From Paraburkholderia sp. NMBU_R16 (lineage in GTDB: Bacteria > Pseudomonadota > Gammaproteobacteria > Burkholderiales > Burkholderiaceae), in NCBI RefSeq assembly GCF_013282575.1, contig NZ_JAAAYE010000038.1, positions 1 through 55,229 of the forward strand: a stretch of 55,229 nucleotides of DNA, in the 5' to 3' direction. The position numbers and the translations under genes were made by a program. Positions 21,462 to 29,161 of this stretch are shown here, piece by piece (position 1 is the stretch's first letter; every line of letters begins with the position of its first letter). The notes beneath the pieces are model-generated. The model searched no databases, was not told the DNA's origin, and was given only the letters and a program-made list of their open reading frames with translations.

Positions 21462-22349
21462 TCACTGCTCGGCCGGCACCGGCTGCCATCCGCCCGGACA
21501 GGTCGCGACATACGGATAGTATTGGTCCCAATAAGGACAGTAGTACCAATAGCCCGTGTCGTCCGGCGGCGCGTCGGCGAATCCAGGGACGAACGGGTCC
21601 GGATAGGGATAGATCGGCGCGGGATAAAAGTACCAGGCGCCGCCGACGATCCACCACCAGCCGTGCCGGCCGTCATGGTGCCCGTGATGCCAGTGTCCCG
21701 ACCGCCAGACACGGACATCGTGCTCCTGGAAGCGGCCGATATCGCCATGCCACGGCGCGCGCGTGCGGGCGGGAGGAACAGCGGCGCGCGGTGCCACGCC
21801 CGGTTGCGGCGCGGTGGCGCGCGGTGCTATGCCGGGTTGGGGCGCGGTGACGCTCGGCGCGACGCCGGGCTGCGGATGCGGCTCGTGGGGGACGGGCTCT
21901 CTGTCGGGCGGTCGGGGCGCGGCGTTCGCACCTGGGCCGGCGCCGCCGGCCGCGCCCATCTGCGGAGTCGGCACATGCGGTGCCGGCATGATGCGGGGCC
22001 CAACCGCCGGCGGCGTGTGCGGGCCGATCGCGCGCTGCTGCATCGGAGGCGCTGCCCCCGGCATGGGCGGTGCCGCGCGGTTTTGGGCTGGCATCGGCGT
22101 ATTCGGTGCAACGGCGCCGTGCTGCGGGGACGGCATTGGAACATTCGGGGCAATGCCGCCGTGCTGCGGAGCGGGCATTGCGGGTGCGGCGTGGCTCGGC
22201 GCTGGCGCCTGCCGGAATTCCTGAGCCTGAGCCCCTGCCGCGTGACCGGGGCCTTGCATCTGCGCGCGAACGGCGCCGCTGTTTGCGAGCGCTGCCGCAA
22301 GCAGCGCTGCCACGCGCAACGTGTTTCGTGTTCCGTTTCGCATCGACAT
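21462..22349 (-). CDS. Exported Pro/Ala-rich protein with C-terminal YYPYV/GGWQ module
   Basis: This 295-residue protein is of unknown function. A signal peptide (about residues 1-28, ending VRAQ) suggests export. The middle, about 170 residues, is Pro/Ala/Gln-rich with PQHG..APN and PQPGVAPRATA repeats. A folded-looking C-terminal part follows: a His/Trp-rich stretch (VWRSGHWHHGHHDGRHGWWW), then YYCPYWDQYYPYV and CPGGWQPVPA. The last module is shared with the protein at 32443-32859. ATG 22349 follows GAGGAGGTG, a very strong ribosome site; an upstream extension in frame is not needed. A cell-envelope role is a guess. Confidence 0.75.
   Translation of the reverse strand: MSMRNGTRNTLRVAALLAAALANSGAVRAQMQGPGHAAGAQAQEFRQAPAPSHAAPAMPAPQHGGIAPNVPMPSPQHGAVAPNTPMPAQNRAAPPMPGAAPPMQQRAIGPHTPPAVGPRIMPAPHVPTPQMGAAGGAGPGANAAPRPPDREPVPHEPHPQPGVAPSVTAPQPGIAPRATAPQPGVAPRAAVPPARTRAPWHGDIGRFQEHDVRVWRSGHWHHGHHDGRHGWWWIVGGAWYFYPAPIYPYPDPFVPGFADAPPDDTGYWYYCPYWDQYYPYVATCPGGWQPVPAEQ
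21781..21875 (-). repeat. Three tandem 33-bp coding repeats (PQPGxAPxxxx)
   Basis: Inside the Pro-rich protein, three 11-residue units PQPGVAPSVTA, PQPGIAPRATA and PQPGVAPRAAV lie in tandem. The DNA units have diverged by several bases each. A repeat number like this can vary between strains. Confidence 0.7.
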
Positions 22350-22453
22350 GGCGCACCTCCTCGCGACGCGTCGTCTCCCCTTCAGCATAGGCCTGTCGAG
22401 CGCCGCGCGCTCGGGCGGCCGGTGCGTCATTGGTCTGATCACGGCGCGGGCGC

Positions 22454-23293
22454 CTAGCGTAGATCGCGCTGCGCTGCGCCGCAGAGTTCTTCGACGAGTG
22501 CGGTAACCGGGCTGCCACCGAACAGCGTGAACTCGACGTTCGGCAACGCGGGCAGCCGCGAATCGGCCCCGAGGGCCTGCAAGCCGCTATCGAGACGGCT
22601 CTCCAGCATCGGCGCAATAGCGAGGCCTGCCCGCACCGCGGCGAGTACGCCGCCGCTGCTCGGACAGACGAGCGCGATGCGACTGTCGATGCCGGCATGC
22701 GCGAGTGCGGCGAGCGCCGCCTCACGGTAAGGGCAAGGCTCCGGAAACACGGCCAGCGGCAACGGCAACGACACGTCGACGTTCATCCATTCCGCCGCTG
22801 CCCATACGAGCGGCTCGCGCCAGAGCGGGCGGCCCGGCCGGTCGTCATGACAGCGCCCGCCGAGCACGAAGTCGAGTTCTCCGCGATCCATCGCCTGCAA
22901 TAGCGTGCCCGGCACGCCGATCGTGATGTCGAGCGCCACTTCCGGGTTGCGCAGCCCGAACGTATGCAGCCGCTCCATGATGCGGGCGTGGGCGAAATCC
23001 TCGGACATGCCCATACGCACCGTGCCATCGCTCGAACTGCGACGCAAACGCGCACGTGCGTCGCGATTCAGGGCCAGGATCGCGCGTGCATAACCCAGTA
23101 GCAGTTCGCCGTCCGGCGTGAGGGCGGTCGAGCGCGTCGTGCGCATGAACAGCGTCTTGCCCGCTTGATCCTCGAGTCGCCGCAAATGCGCACTGATGGC
23201 CGATTGCGTCAAATGCAGCCGTGCCGCGGCGCGCGTGAAGCTGCCTTCCTGGGCGACCGTCACGAACGAGCGCAACAGCACGGTATCGAACAT
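22454..23293 (-). CDS. LysR-family transcriptional regulator
   Basis: This 279-residue regulator has an N-terminal winged helix-turn-helix (FVTVAQEGSFTRAAARLHLTQ and QSAISAHLRRLEDQ, residues 10-45) and a C-terminal substrate-binding domain. It starts at ATG 23293 with the typical MFDTVLLRSFVTV; a longer ORF upstream crosses the operator region and does not fit the family. It is transcribed away from the azoreductase-like gene at 23421, and the 127-base gap holds an inverted repeat. It probably controls that neighbour and itself. The ligand is unknown. Confidence 0.88.
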   Translation of the reverse strand: MFDTVLLRSFVTVAQEGSFTRAAARLHLTQSAISAHLRRLEDQAGKTLFMRTTRSTALTPDGELLLGYARAILALNRDARARLRRSSSDGTVRMGMSEDFAHARIMERLHTFGLRNPEVALDITIGVPGTLLQAMDRGELDFVLGGRCHDDRPGRPLWREPLVWAAAEWMNVDVSLPLPLAVFPEPCPYREAALAALAHAGIDSRIALVCPSSGGVLAAVRAGLAIAPMLESRLDSGLQALGADSRLPALPNVEFTLFGGSPVTALVEELCGAAQRDLR

Positions 23294-23319
23294 GGGATTT
23301 AGTGAGGTTCGTGTTGAAT

Positions 23320-23345
23320 GATTGAAGAATACTTCGTTTTCAATC
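23320..23345. promoter_or_regulatory. LysR-type operator candidate between divergent genes
   Basis: GATTGAA (23320-23326) and TTCAATC (23339-23345) form a perfect inverted repeat around 12 bases. A nested palindrome GAAG AATA CTTC lies at 23324-23335. The stretch is AT-rich and lies between the LysR gene and its divergent neighbour, where LysR operators are normally found. Confidence 0.5.
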
Positions 23346-23420
23346 GAATTCGCAATGTGATTAGATGAAGCTGGAGCCCACCCACCAGGCTTCACGCCCG
23401 CCATTCTTCGGAGAACCCCT

Positions 23421-24056
23421 ATGACAAGGCTGTTGCACATCGAGTCCTCGCCGCGCAAATCCCGCTCCGCATCGCGGGAGGTGGCGCACGCGTTCATCGA
23501 GGCTTACCGGAGCGCACACGCTGACGCGTCCGTCGAGACGCTCGATCTGTGGCATACACCGTTGCCCGAATTCGACGGCGCGGCGATGCAGGCGAAATAT
23601 GCGGGGCTTGCTGGAACGCCGCTCACCGACGAGCAGCGCGATACATGGAAGGCGATTCACGCCCTCGCGAGGCCGCTTCACGATGCGCATACGCTGCTGT
23701 TCTCGGTGCCGCTCTGGAACTTCTCGATTCCCTACAAGCTGAAGCATTTCATCGATGCGGTTTCGCAAAAGGACGTGCTTTTCTCGTTCGACGAGCGGGG
23801 GTTCGGCGGACTGCTGCGCGGCAAGCGGGCCGTCGTCGTCTATGCGCGCGGACTCGATTATTCGAAGGAATCAATTACGCCCGCCGAGTGTTTTGACTTC
23901 CAGAGGCCCTATGTCGAAGCCTGGTTGCGATTCGTAGGCGTCGACGATATCGAAACGGTCGTCGTCGAAAAGACGCTGTTCGGGCCTGAAGTCGATACCG
24001 CGGCGCGCCGCGACGCATGTGCGAGCGCCGAGGCGCTTGCGCGCGCTCGGCCATGA
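23421..24056 (+). CDS. FMN-dependent NADH-azoreductase / NAD(P)H dehydrogenase (quinone) family protein
   Basis: This 211-residue flavodoxin-like protein is of the AzoR family, which reduces quinones and azo compounds with NADH. It begins MTRLLHIESSPRKSRSASRE, whose Ser-rich loop binds FMN phosphate, and has the PLWNFSIPYKLKHFID flavin-contact motif in the middle. ATG 23421 follows GGAG by eight bases. It is divergent from the LysR gene and probably its target, induced by a quinone or electrophile. Length fits the family (about 200). Confidence 0.85.
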   Translation: MTRLLHIESSPRKSRSASREVAHAFIEAYRSAHADASVETLDLWHTPLPEFDGAAMQAKYAGLAGTPLTDEQRDTWKAIHALARPLHDAHTLLFSVPLWNFSIPYKLKHFIDAVSQKDVLFSFDERGFGGLLRGKRAVVVYARGLDYSKESITPAECFDFQRPYVEAWLRFVGVDDIETVVVEKTLFGPEVDTAARRDACASAEALARARP

Positions 24057-24111
24057 GCGCGTTTTGCCGGGGCGTTGTCGCGGCCGCCCGTTTCATCCGC
24101 CGGGAGATGTC

Positions 24112-25050
24112 ATGTCGGAATCGTTGCGCACCGATGCAGGTCAGCGTTCCTATCGCATCCTCAGGGACCCCGAGCTCGGCCTCGGGCCTGGCCCTGTCGT
24201 ACTATCGCGAGAGGAGGGCGAACCCGCCCGTTCATCGGCTGCGCGTCTTGCAGCGTTGGCGGACGGGCTCGCGGCGCAGTCCGACGGCGCGCTGCGCCGT
24301 ACGCTGATTCGCAACTGCCTCGTCGATGCCGGCTTCGATTGGCTTTGCTATTGCCGCATCATGTGCCTCGATGCCCGGGTGAGCCGAGCGGCCTGGTACG
24401 CACAGTATTCGCCGCCGGGCTGGGCGGAGGCCTATTGCGGCGCGCACTGCTTCGACGCTGACGTGCGAGTCGTCAAGGCGTGCACGGTCGGCTGGCCGTT
24501 TGCATGGGGGCTCGAAGACCTGACACGCGATGCGGCCGGCGCGGGCAGGGCGGGCGCGGCCGCACGGAGTCTTGCGGCGCTGGCGGCTCGCGCCGGCATC
24601 GGTTCGGGCGTGACCGTGGGCTTCGAGACGGCGCGTCCGTTCGAGTACTGCATGGTGACGCTGTCGAGCACGCTTGCCATGCGCGCCTGGATTTCCGATG
24701 CGACGATGGGCGCGGCGCTGGTGTTGGCGGGCGCAATACACGCGTTCATCGAGCCGCGTATCGGCCCGCTGCTGACGACAACGGGCGCAGATGGGCTCAC
24801 GGCGCTGCAAAAGCGCATGCTCGATCTGATGACCCAGGGCTCGTCCGATCGCGAAATAGGCGCATTGCTGTCGCTCTCGACCGATCAGGTGGCCTATCAG
24901 CTCGGCGGCATCGAGCGGCGCTTCGGAACGCGCAATCGCGCGCAATTGGCTTACGTGGCGGGCGTGTTGTCCCGGCAACCCGCCGAACGTGCCGCCCAAC
25001 CGGCGATGGAACCCGTGGAGGACGACGGACGGCGGGTGCGGTACGCATGA
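24112..25050 (+). CDS. LuxR-family regulator with intact AHL-binding pocket (LuxR solo)
   Basis: This 312-residue protein has an autoinducer-binding domain (about residues 60-225) and a C-terminal LuxR helix-turn-helix (LTALQKRMLDLMTQGSSDREIGALLSLS). W104, Y108, D117 and W132 align with TraR W57, Y61, D70 and W85 at a constant offset of 47, so the pocket for an acyl-homoserine lactone looks complete. No luxI-type synthase is in the window, so it acts as a solo here. About 50 extra N-terminal residues precede the domain. ATG 24112 has GGGAG upstream; the longer ORF from 24019 overlaps the preceding gene. Confidence 0.82.
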   Translation: MSESLRTDAGQRSYRILRDPELGLGPGPVVLSREEGEPARSSAARLAALADGLAAQSDGALRRTLIRNCLVDAGFDWLCYCRIMCLDARVSRAAWYAQYSPPGWAEAYCGAHCFDADVRVVKACTVGWPFAWGLEDLTRDAAGAGRAGAAARSLAALAARAGIGSGVTVGFETARPFEYCMVTLSSTLAMRAWISDATMGAALVLAGAIHAFIEPRIGPLLTTTGADGLTALQKRMLDLMTQGSSDREIGALLSLSTDQVAYQLGGIERRFGTRNRAQLAYVAGVLSRQPAERAAQPAMEPVEDDGRRVRYA

Positions 25051-25173
25051 ACGGCGCCGGGGCTGCGAGGGTCTTCGCGTGAGTCTCGGCGTTTGCCGCT
25101 GAGCGACATCGAATTGCATCTTTGGGCATGCCATTGCCGCGGCCCGGTTCGTCCGGTTTTCTTCCCCTTCTCG

Positions 25174-25218
25174 AACGAGCGCGCGGGCGCCGCCTACAAT
25201 GCGGCGCCCGCTCGTTTT
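25174..25218 (+). terminator. Strong hairpin, probable terminator, with TACAAT in its loop
   Basis: AACGAG (25174-25179) plus CGGGCGCCGC (25184-25193) pair with GCGGCGCCCG (25201-25210) plus CTCGTT (25211-25216), leaving a CGCG bulge and a 7-base loop CTACAAT. A short T-run (TTTT within CTCGTTTTG) follows. It lies 124 bases after the LuxR gene and 107 bases before the binding-protein gene. The loop sequence matches a -10 box, but no -35 sits at proper spacing. Confidence 0.55.
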
Positions 25219-25247
25219 GTGCATCGCACAAGACGAGCGCCGGGCAT

Positions 25248-25276
25248 TTGAACGCTGATTTTGGCGCGGCGACGAT
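25248..25276 (+). promoter_or_regulatory. Candidate sigma-70 promoter of the amino-acid binding protein gene
   Basis: TTGAAC (25248-25253) and GACGAT (25271-25276) are separated by 17 bases, the ideal spacing. The -35 is a good match and the -10 is weak. It lies 49 bases before ATG 25325. Confidence 0.35.
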
Positions 25277-25324
25277 GCGCCGGCTGCGTCCATCGTTGCA
25301 ACTCTTTCTCGTTTAGGGATCCTG

Positions 25325-26119
25325 ATGAAATCGAACTTCCGAAAGCACACAGCGCTTGCGCTCTTCGCTGCGGCGTCGCTGATCGCGAGCGGCGCATCGG
25401 CCGCCGAACTCAAACAGATCCGCTTCGGCGTCGAGGCGTCGTATGCGCCGTTCGAATTCAAATCGCCGACGGGCGAGCTTCAAGGCTTCGACATCGAAGT
25501 CGGCCATGCGGTTTGCGCGAGGCTCAAGGTCAAATGCGTCTGGGTCGAGAACGACTTCGACGGCCTGATTCCGGCGTTGTCCGCGCGCAAGTTCGACGCG
25601 ATCAATTCGGACATGACGATCACGGAGCAACGTAAAAAGGCCATCGACTTCACCGAGCCGATCTATTCGATCCCGAATCAGCTGATCGCCCGGAAGGGCA
25701 GCGGCCTGCTGCCGAGCGCCGCTTCCCTCAAGGGCAAGCGCGTCGGCGTGCTCCAAGGCACGATTCAGGAATCGTATGCGAAGGCGAAGTGGGCGGGCGC
25801 AGGCGTCGACGTGGTGCCGTACCAGACGCAGGACCAGATATACGCCGACCTCGCCGCCGGACGGCTCGACGCCGCGTTCCAGGATTCGGAGGCGGCATCC
25901 AAGGGGTTTCTCAAGCGTGCGCAGGGCGCGGCGTTCGAGTTCGCGGGGCCGACGGTCACTGACTCGCAATTGCTCGGCTCGGGCGTGGGCTTCGGCGTGC
26001 GCAAGGGCGATGCGGCGTTGAAGGCGGCGCTCGACGAGGCGTTGCGTGCGCTGAAGGCCGACGGCACGATCGAGCGAATCGCGGCCAAGTATTTCGACGT
26101 GAAGGTCGTGCTCAAATAA
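25325..26119 (+). CDS. aotJ: Lysine/arginine/ornithine-type ABC substrate-binding protein (AotJ/HisJ family)
   Basis: This 264-residue periplasmic binding protein has a Sec signal peptide (MKSNFRKH..., hydrophobic core, SAA end near residue 27). The mature part begins ELKQIRFGVEASYAPFEFKSP, the classic cationic amino-acid binding start, followed by LQGFDIEVG, DAINSDMTITEQRKKAIDFTEPIY (SMSIT-type motif) and GVLQGTIQE. It lies about 12.7 kb downstream of aotQMP and is the only fitting partner in the window, so I assign it as AotJ by inference. AGGGATCCTG before ATG 25325 is the ribosome site. No other transport gene adjoins it. Confidence 0.78.
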   Translation: MKSNFRKHTALALFAAASLIASGASAAELKQIRFGVEASYAPFEFKSPTGELQGFDIEVGHAVCARLKVKCVWVENDFDGLIPALSARKFDAINSDMTITEQRKKAIDFTEPIYSIPNQLIARKGSGLLPSAASLKGKRVGVLQGTIQESYAKAKWAGAGVDVVPYQTQDQIYADLAAGRLDAAFQDSEAASKGFLKRAQGAAFEFAGPTVTDSQLLGSGVGFGVRKGDAALKAALDEALRALKADGTIERIAAKYFDVKVVLK

Positions 26120-26180
26120 GACCGCTTCGCCGGCGTTGCTCCGGCCCTCCTCGAGCTATCGCTTCGCTGCGGCCCCGTCG

Positions 26181-26186
26181 TATAAT
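26181..26186 (+). promoter_or_regulatory. Perfect -10 box upstream of the EAL-HDOD gene
   Basis: TATAAT at 26181-26186 is a consensus -10 hexamer, rare in this GC-rich DNA. It lies 75 bases before ATG 26261. The -35 region (around 26158) is a poor match, so an activator may be needed. Confidence 0.45.
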
Positions 26187-26260
26187 CCGGCCCAGATTGG
26201 CCACGGGGCCGGTACGCGCAGTACCGGGCGGCGCTAAAAGCAGACAAAGAAGAGGGGCTG

Positions 26261-27622
26261 ATGGAGACGACCAACGTGACGGCGGTACAACCGGCGGTGG
26301 CCAGCGAGCCTACCCAGGCGGGACATCCGCCCGGCGCGGTTACCCATCCCGCGCGTCAGCCGCTCGTCGACGCCGAGGGGCTTTTGTGCGGATTCGAGTT
26401 GGTCACGCGCGAGCCGCTCGCCGGCGACGGTGCCGCGGCTGTGGACGCTGACCCCGCAAGCCGCCGTGCCGCATCCGACGCTGCGCTGACGCAAACGTTG
26501 GCGCTACTCGGAGCGAGTGGCGTGCATGCGGCGCTGGGTGGCCATCGAGGCTATCTGAGCGTGAATCGCGCATTGCTCATGGCCGACGATCTCGCTCGCA
26601 TCTCCCCGGAACGCTACTTCTTCCAATTGCCGCCCGATATCGCCATCGATGGCGAGTTGACGGCCCGTCTCGTGGCGCTGCACGGCAAGCGTTATCGCTT
26701 CGTGCTCGACCGCGTGAGTGCGCCCGACGCGACGTTCGCCAAACTGCTGCCTTACGTCTATGCCGTCAAGATCGACGTCGCGAAGGTGGCGCCCGATCTG
26801 CTTGCGAAGCTGGCGGACGCGCTGAAATCGGCCGGCAAGATTCTCATTGCGCTCGGTGTCGATTCGCACGAGACCTTCGAGCGCGCGAAGGCCGCGCGCT
26901 TCGATGTCTTCCAGGGGTACTTCTTCGCGCGCGCCGACAGGCAGGCCTCGCGGCGCGCGAGTGCACCGCGCCAGGCGCTGCTGAACCTGTTGCGGCTGCT
27001 TTCGGCGGATCCGAGCGTCGCGCAACTCGAAGCCGAGCTCAAGCTCAACCCGGTGCTCGTCATGCACATCATGCGGCTCGCCAATTCGGGCGAGGCGAGC
27101 ATCGGGCGCAAGGTGGCGACGCTGCGAGATGCGATCAATGCGACGGGCACCAACCGTATCGCGCGCTGGACGCAGTTGCTGCTGTACGCGGACGGCCGAA
27201 AGGTCCGGCTCGAGGACGATCCGCTCGTGCAGCTCGCGGCCACACGCGCGCGTTTCATGGAAATGGCGGCGGCCCGCCTGACGCAGGCGAACCGGAAGGT
27301 CGTCGATGCGGCGTTTTTGACCGGCGTGTTTTCGCTCGTCGACGCCGTGTTTGGCGATACGCTCGAAGCCACGTTGGACGCGCTGATGCTGGCGGGCCAC
27401 ATCCGCGCGGCCATTCTTCGGCACGAGGGATTGCTCGGCACACTGCTGGCCGCCGTGCAGGCGCTCGAGCGCGCCGACTGGGCTGCGCTCGAGCAGATGA
27501 GCGCGGCACTGGCACCGTTCACGCCGCCCGAACTCGCCGAATTGGCCATCGCTTCAGCGGCATGGGCCAGCGCGGCCGATCAACACGGCGACAACGCGGG
27601 GCTCGAGCGCGTACAGGAATAG
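26261..27622 (+). CDS. EAL-like plus HDOD domain protein (YuxH-type), EAL degenerate
   Basis: This 453-residue cytoplasmic signalling protein has an N-terminal EAL-fold domain (about residues 30-225) and a HDOD domain (about 230-420; LNLLRLLSADPSVAQLEAELKLNPVLVMHIMRLANSGE). The EAL signature is absent: the matching position reads GFELVTRE, and catalytic metal ligands of active phosphodiesterases are not seen. It therefore probably binds partners or c-di-GMP and does not degrade it. Family members of this EAL-HDOD layout act in taxis and biofilm control. AGGGG precedes ATG 26261. It is convergent with another HDOD protein, with a 14-base gap. Confidence 0.82.
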   Translation: METTNVTAVQPAVASEPTQAGHPPGAVTHPARQPLVDAEGLLCGFELVTREPLAGDGAAAVDADPASRRAASDAALTQTLALLGASGVHAALGGHRGYLSVNRALLMADDLARISPERYFFQLPPDIAIDGELTARLVALHGKRYRFVLDRVSAPDATFAKLLPYVYAVKIDVAKVAPDLLAKLADALKSAGKILIALGVDSHETFERAKAARFDVFQGYFFARADRQASRRASAPRQALLNLLRLLSADPSVAQLEAELKLNPVLVMHIMRLANSGEASIGRKVATLRDAINATGTNRIARWTQLLLYADGRKVRLEDDPLVQLAATRARFMEMAAARLTQANRKVVDAAFLTGVFSLVDAVFGDTLEATLDALMLAGHIRAAILRHEGLLGTLLAAVQALERADWAALEQMSAALAPFTPPELAELAIASAAWASAADQHGDNAGLERVQE

Positions 27623-27636
27623 TGCGCTCGCGCGCC

Positions 27637-29094
27637 TCAGAGCGTTTCGACTTCCTGCGCCGGCGCATGTGCGAAGAAGCGGCCGAGCTCGCGGGCGAGC
27701 TCGTTGAGCGCGCTCATTTCGACTTGCGAGATCTTGCGGGGCTCTTGCGCGTGCGACCAATCGCCGTACAGCAGCGCGACCGTCGATTGGTCGACGGTCA
27801 CGGGCAGCAGGACGAATGAGCGGGCGTCGGAAAAGGCATCGCGGAACCAGGCCGGCAGCCGTGCGAGCATCTTCGGATCGTGCGCGTTCTCGATGAAAAT
27901 GCCGATCGAGTTGGCGATCGCAAGATGAAACACGTCGGGCTCGAACGCTTCATTGAACGAAAGCGTCGGCAGCAGTTTCTCCACATCGCGTCCAAAGCCC
28001 AGCCGCGACTTGAATAGCCCCGGTGCCTGTCGCACGAAGACGATCGTGCGGGCAAAGCCGAGACCGGCCAGCACGGTCTCCGAGGCAAGCGCCAGGACCG
28101 GCGCCAGCGCATTCTCGGAGGGCAGCGCGCGTAGATCCTCGAGGCCCGCGGCGATGCGCGCCTCCGGCGCCACGCCCGCGCGAGCAATGGCATCGGCGCT
28201 TGCTCGCAGTTCCACGATTTCCCGCATGACACCCATGCCGGCTTCCTCGCGCGCGAGCGCCGTGCTCATCGACACGAGCGCCTCCGGCGCTATCGCCAGT
28301 GCGTCGCCGTAGCGTTGCGCCAACGCTGCGAGTTCCATTTCGGGGGCTTGCGCGTGTACATCGGACGCGCTCAGCACGTCGGCCACATCGGCCGAAAAAT
28401 TGGTTACCGCGCGTAGCCATTGGACGTGCTGCGGCTCGTTCGCCTCGGGTTCATAGCGGCCCATGCCCGCACGGATCTGCTCCGGCAGACGCCAGCGCGA
28501 GGCCGCTTCGAGGCCGATTTCGTCGAAGGTGACGCCAAGCACGGCGTTGCAGGCAGCGGCTTCGTCGAGCCCATCGCTTTCGACCTTGCGCCGGATCGTG
28601 TCCCACTCCGCTTCGAGATAGCAAACGACGAGCAGCTTGCCGACTTGCCGCATCAGCGTGCAAACGACGGCTTCCTCGCCCGCGCCCAAATCCGCTGTGT
28701 CCGAAGTCAGCTTGCGTGCCACGCTGCCGGACAGCAGCGTACGGTTGAGTTCGAGCTTCGCGTCGATGCGGTGCGGCGCGCTTTGGTGGAAGTGATCGAC
28801 GAGCTTGAGTCCGACGACGAGGTGGCCGACCGCATCCATGCCGAGCACCATCAGCGCGCGCGTGACCGTCGTGATGTTGCCGCCGAATGCCATGTACATC
28901 GCCGAGTTGGCGAGCCGCAGGACCTTTTGCGTCAGCGCAAAATCCGACAAGACGACCTGTACCAGCGCCGAGAAGTCGAGATCGTCGTTTTTCATCGCGG
29001 CCACTGTGGTCCGCAGCGATTGGGAGAGCATCGGAAAGTCGCCGCGCTCGCTCATTTGAGCCCAGAGCTTATCGAGCAGCGCCGCCTTTACCAT
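27637..29094 (-). CDS. HDOD domain protein with C-terminal GAF-like region
   Basis: This 485-residue protein has an N-terminal HDOD domain (about residues 15-225; FPMLSQSLRTTVAAMKNDDLDFSALVQVVLSDFALTQKVLRLANSAMY) and a C-terminal part (about 310-475) that looks like a GAF-type sensor. HDOD proteins resemble HD phosphohydrolases but usually lack the metal-binding HD pair and serve as scaffolds. It lies between an EAL-HDOD gene (convergent) and a GGDEF-EAL gene 67 bases upstream on the same strand, so the three probably share a c-di-GMP circuit. ATG 29094 follows GGA. Signal and partner are unknown. Confidence 0.82.
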   Translation of the reverse strand: MVKAALLDKLWAQMSERGDFPMLSQSLRTTVAAMKNDDLDFSALVQVVLSDFALTQKVLRLANSAMYMAFGGNITTVTRALMVLGMDAVGHLVVGLKLVDHFHQSAPHRIDAKLELNRTLLSGSVARKLTSDTADLGAGEEAVVCTLMRQVGKLLVVCYLEAEWDTIRRKVESDGLDEAAACNAVLGVTFDEIGLEAASRWRLPEQIRAGMGRYEPEANEPQHVQWLRAVTNFSADVADVLSASDVHAQAPEMELAALAQRYGDALAIAPEALVSMSTALAREEAGMGVMREIVELRASADAIARAGVAPEARIAAGLEDLRALPSENALAPVLALASETVLAGLGFARTIVFVRQAPGLFKSRLGFGRDVEKLLPTLSFNEAFEPDVFHLAIANSIGIFIENAHDPKMLARLPAWFRDAFSDARSFVLLPVTVDQSTVALLYGDWSHAQEPRKISQVEMSALNELARELGRFFAHAPAQEVETL

Positions 29095-29161
29095 GTGAAT
29101 TCCGTCAAAACCATATACATGTCGATTGATGGAGCCGTCCTGCGTGCCTTTTTCGCGTGCT

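Noticed and set aside
25194..25200. Promoter based on TACAAT at 25195
   Set aside because: No -35 lies at 16-18 bases, and the hexamer is the loop of a strong hairpin; kept as a terminator candidate.
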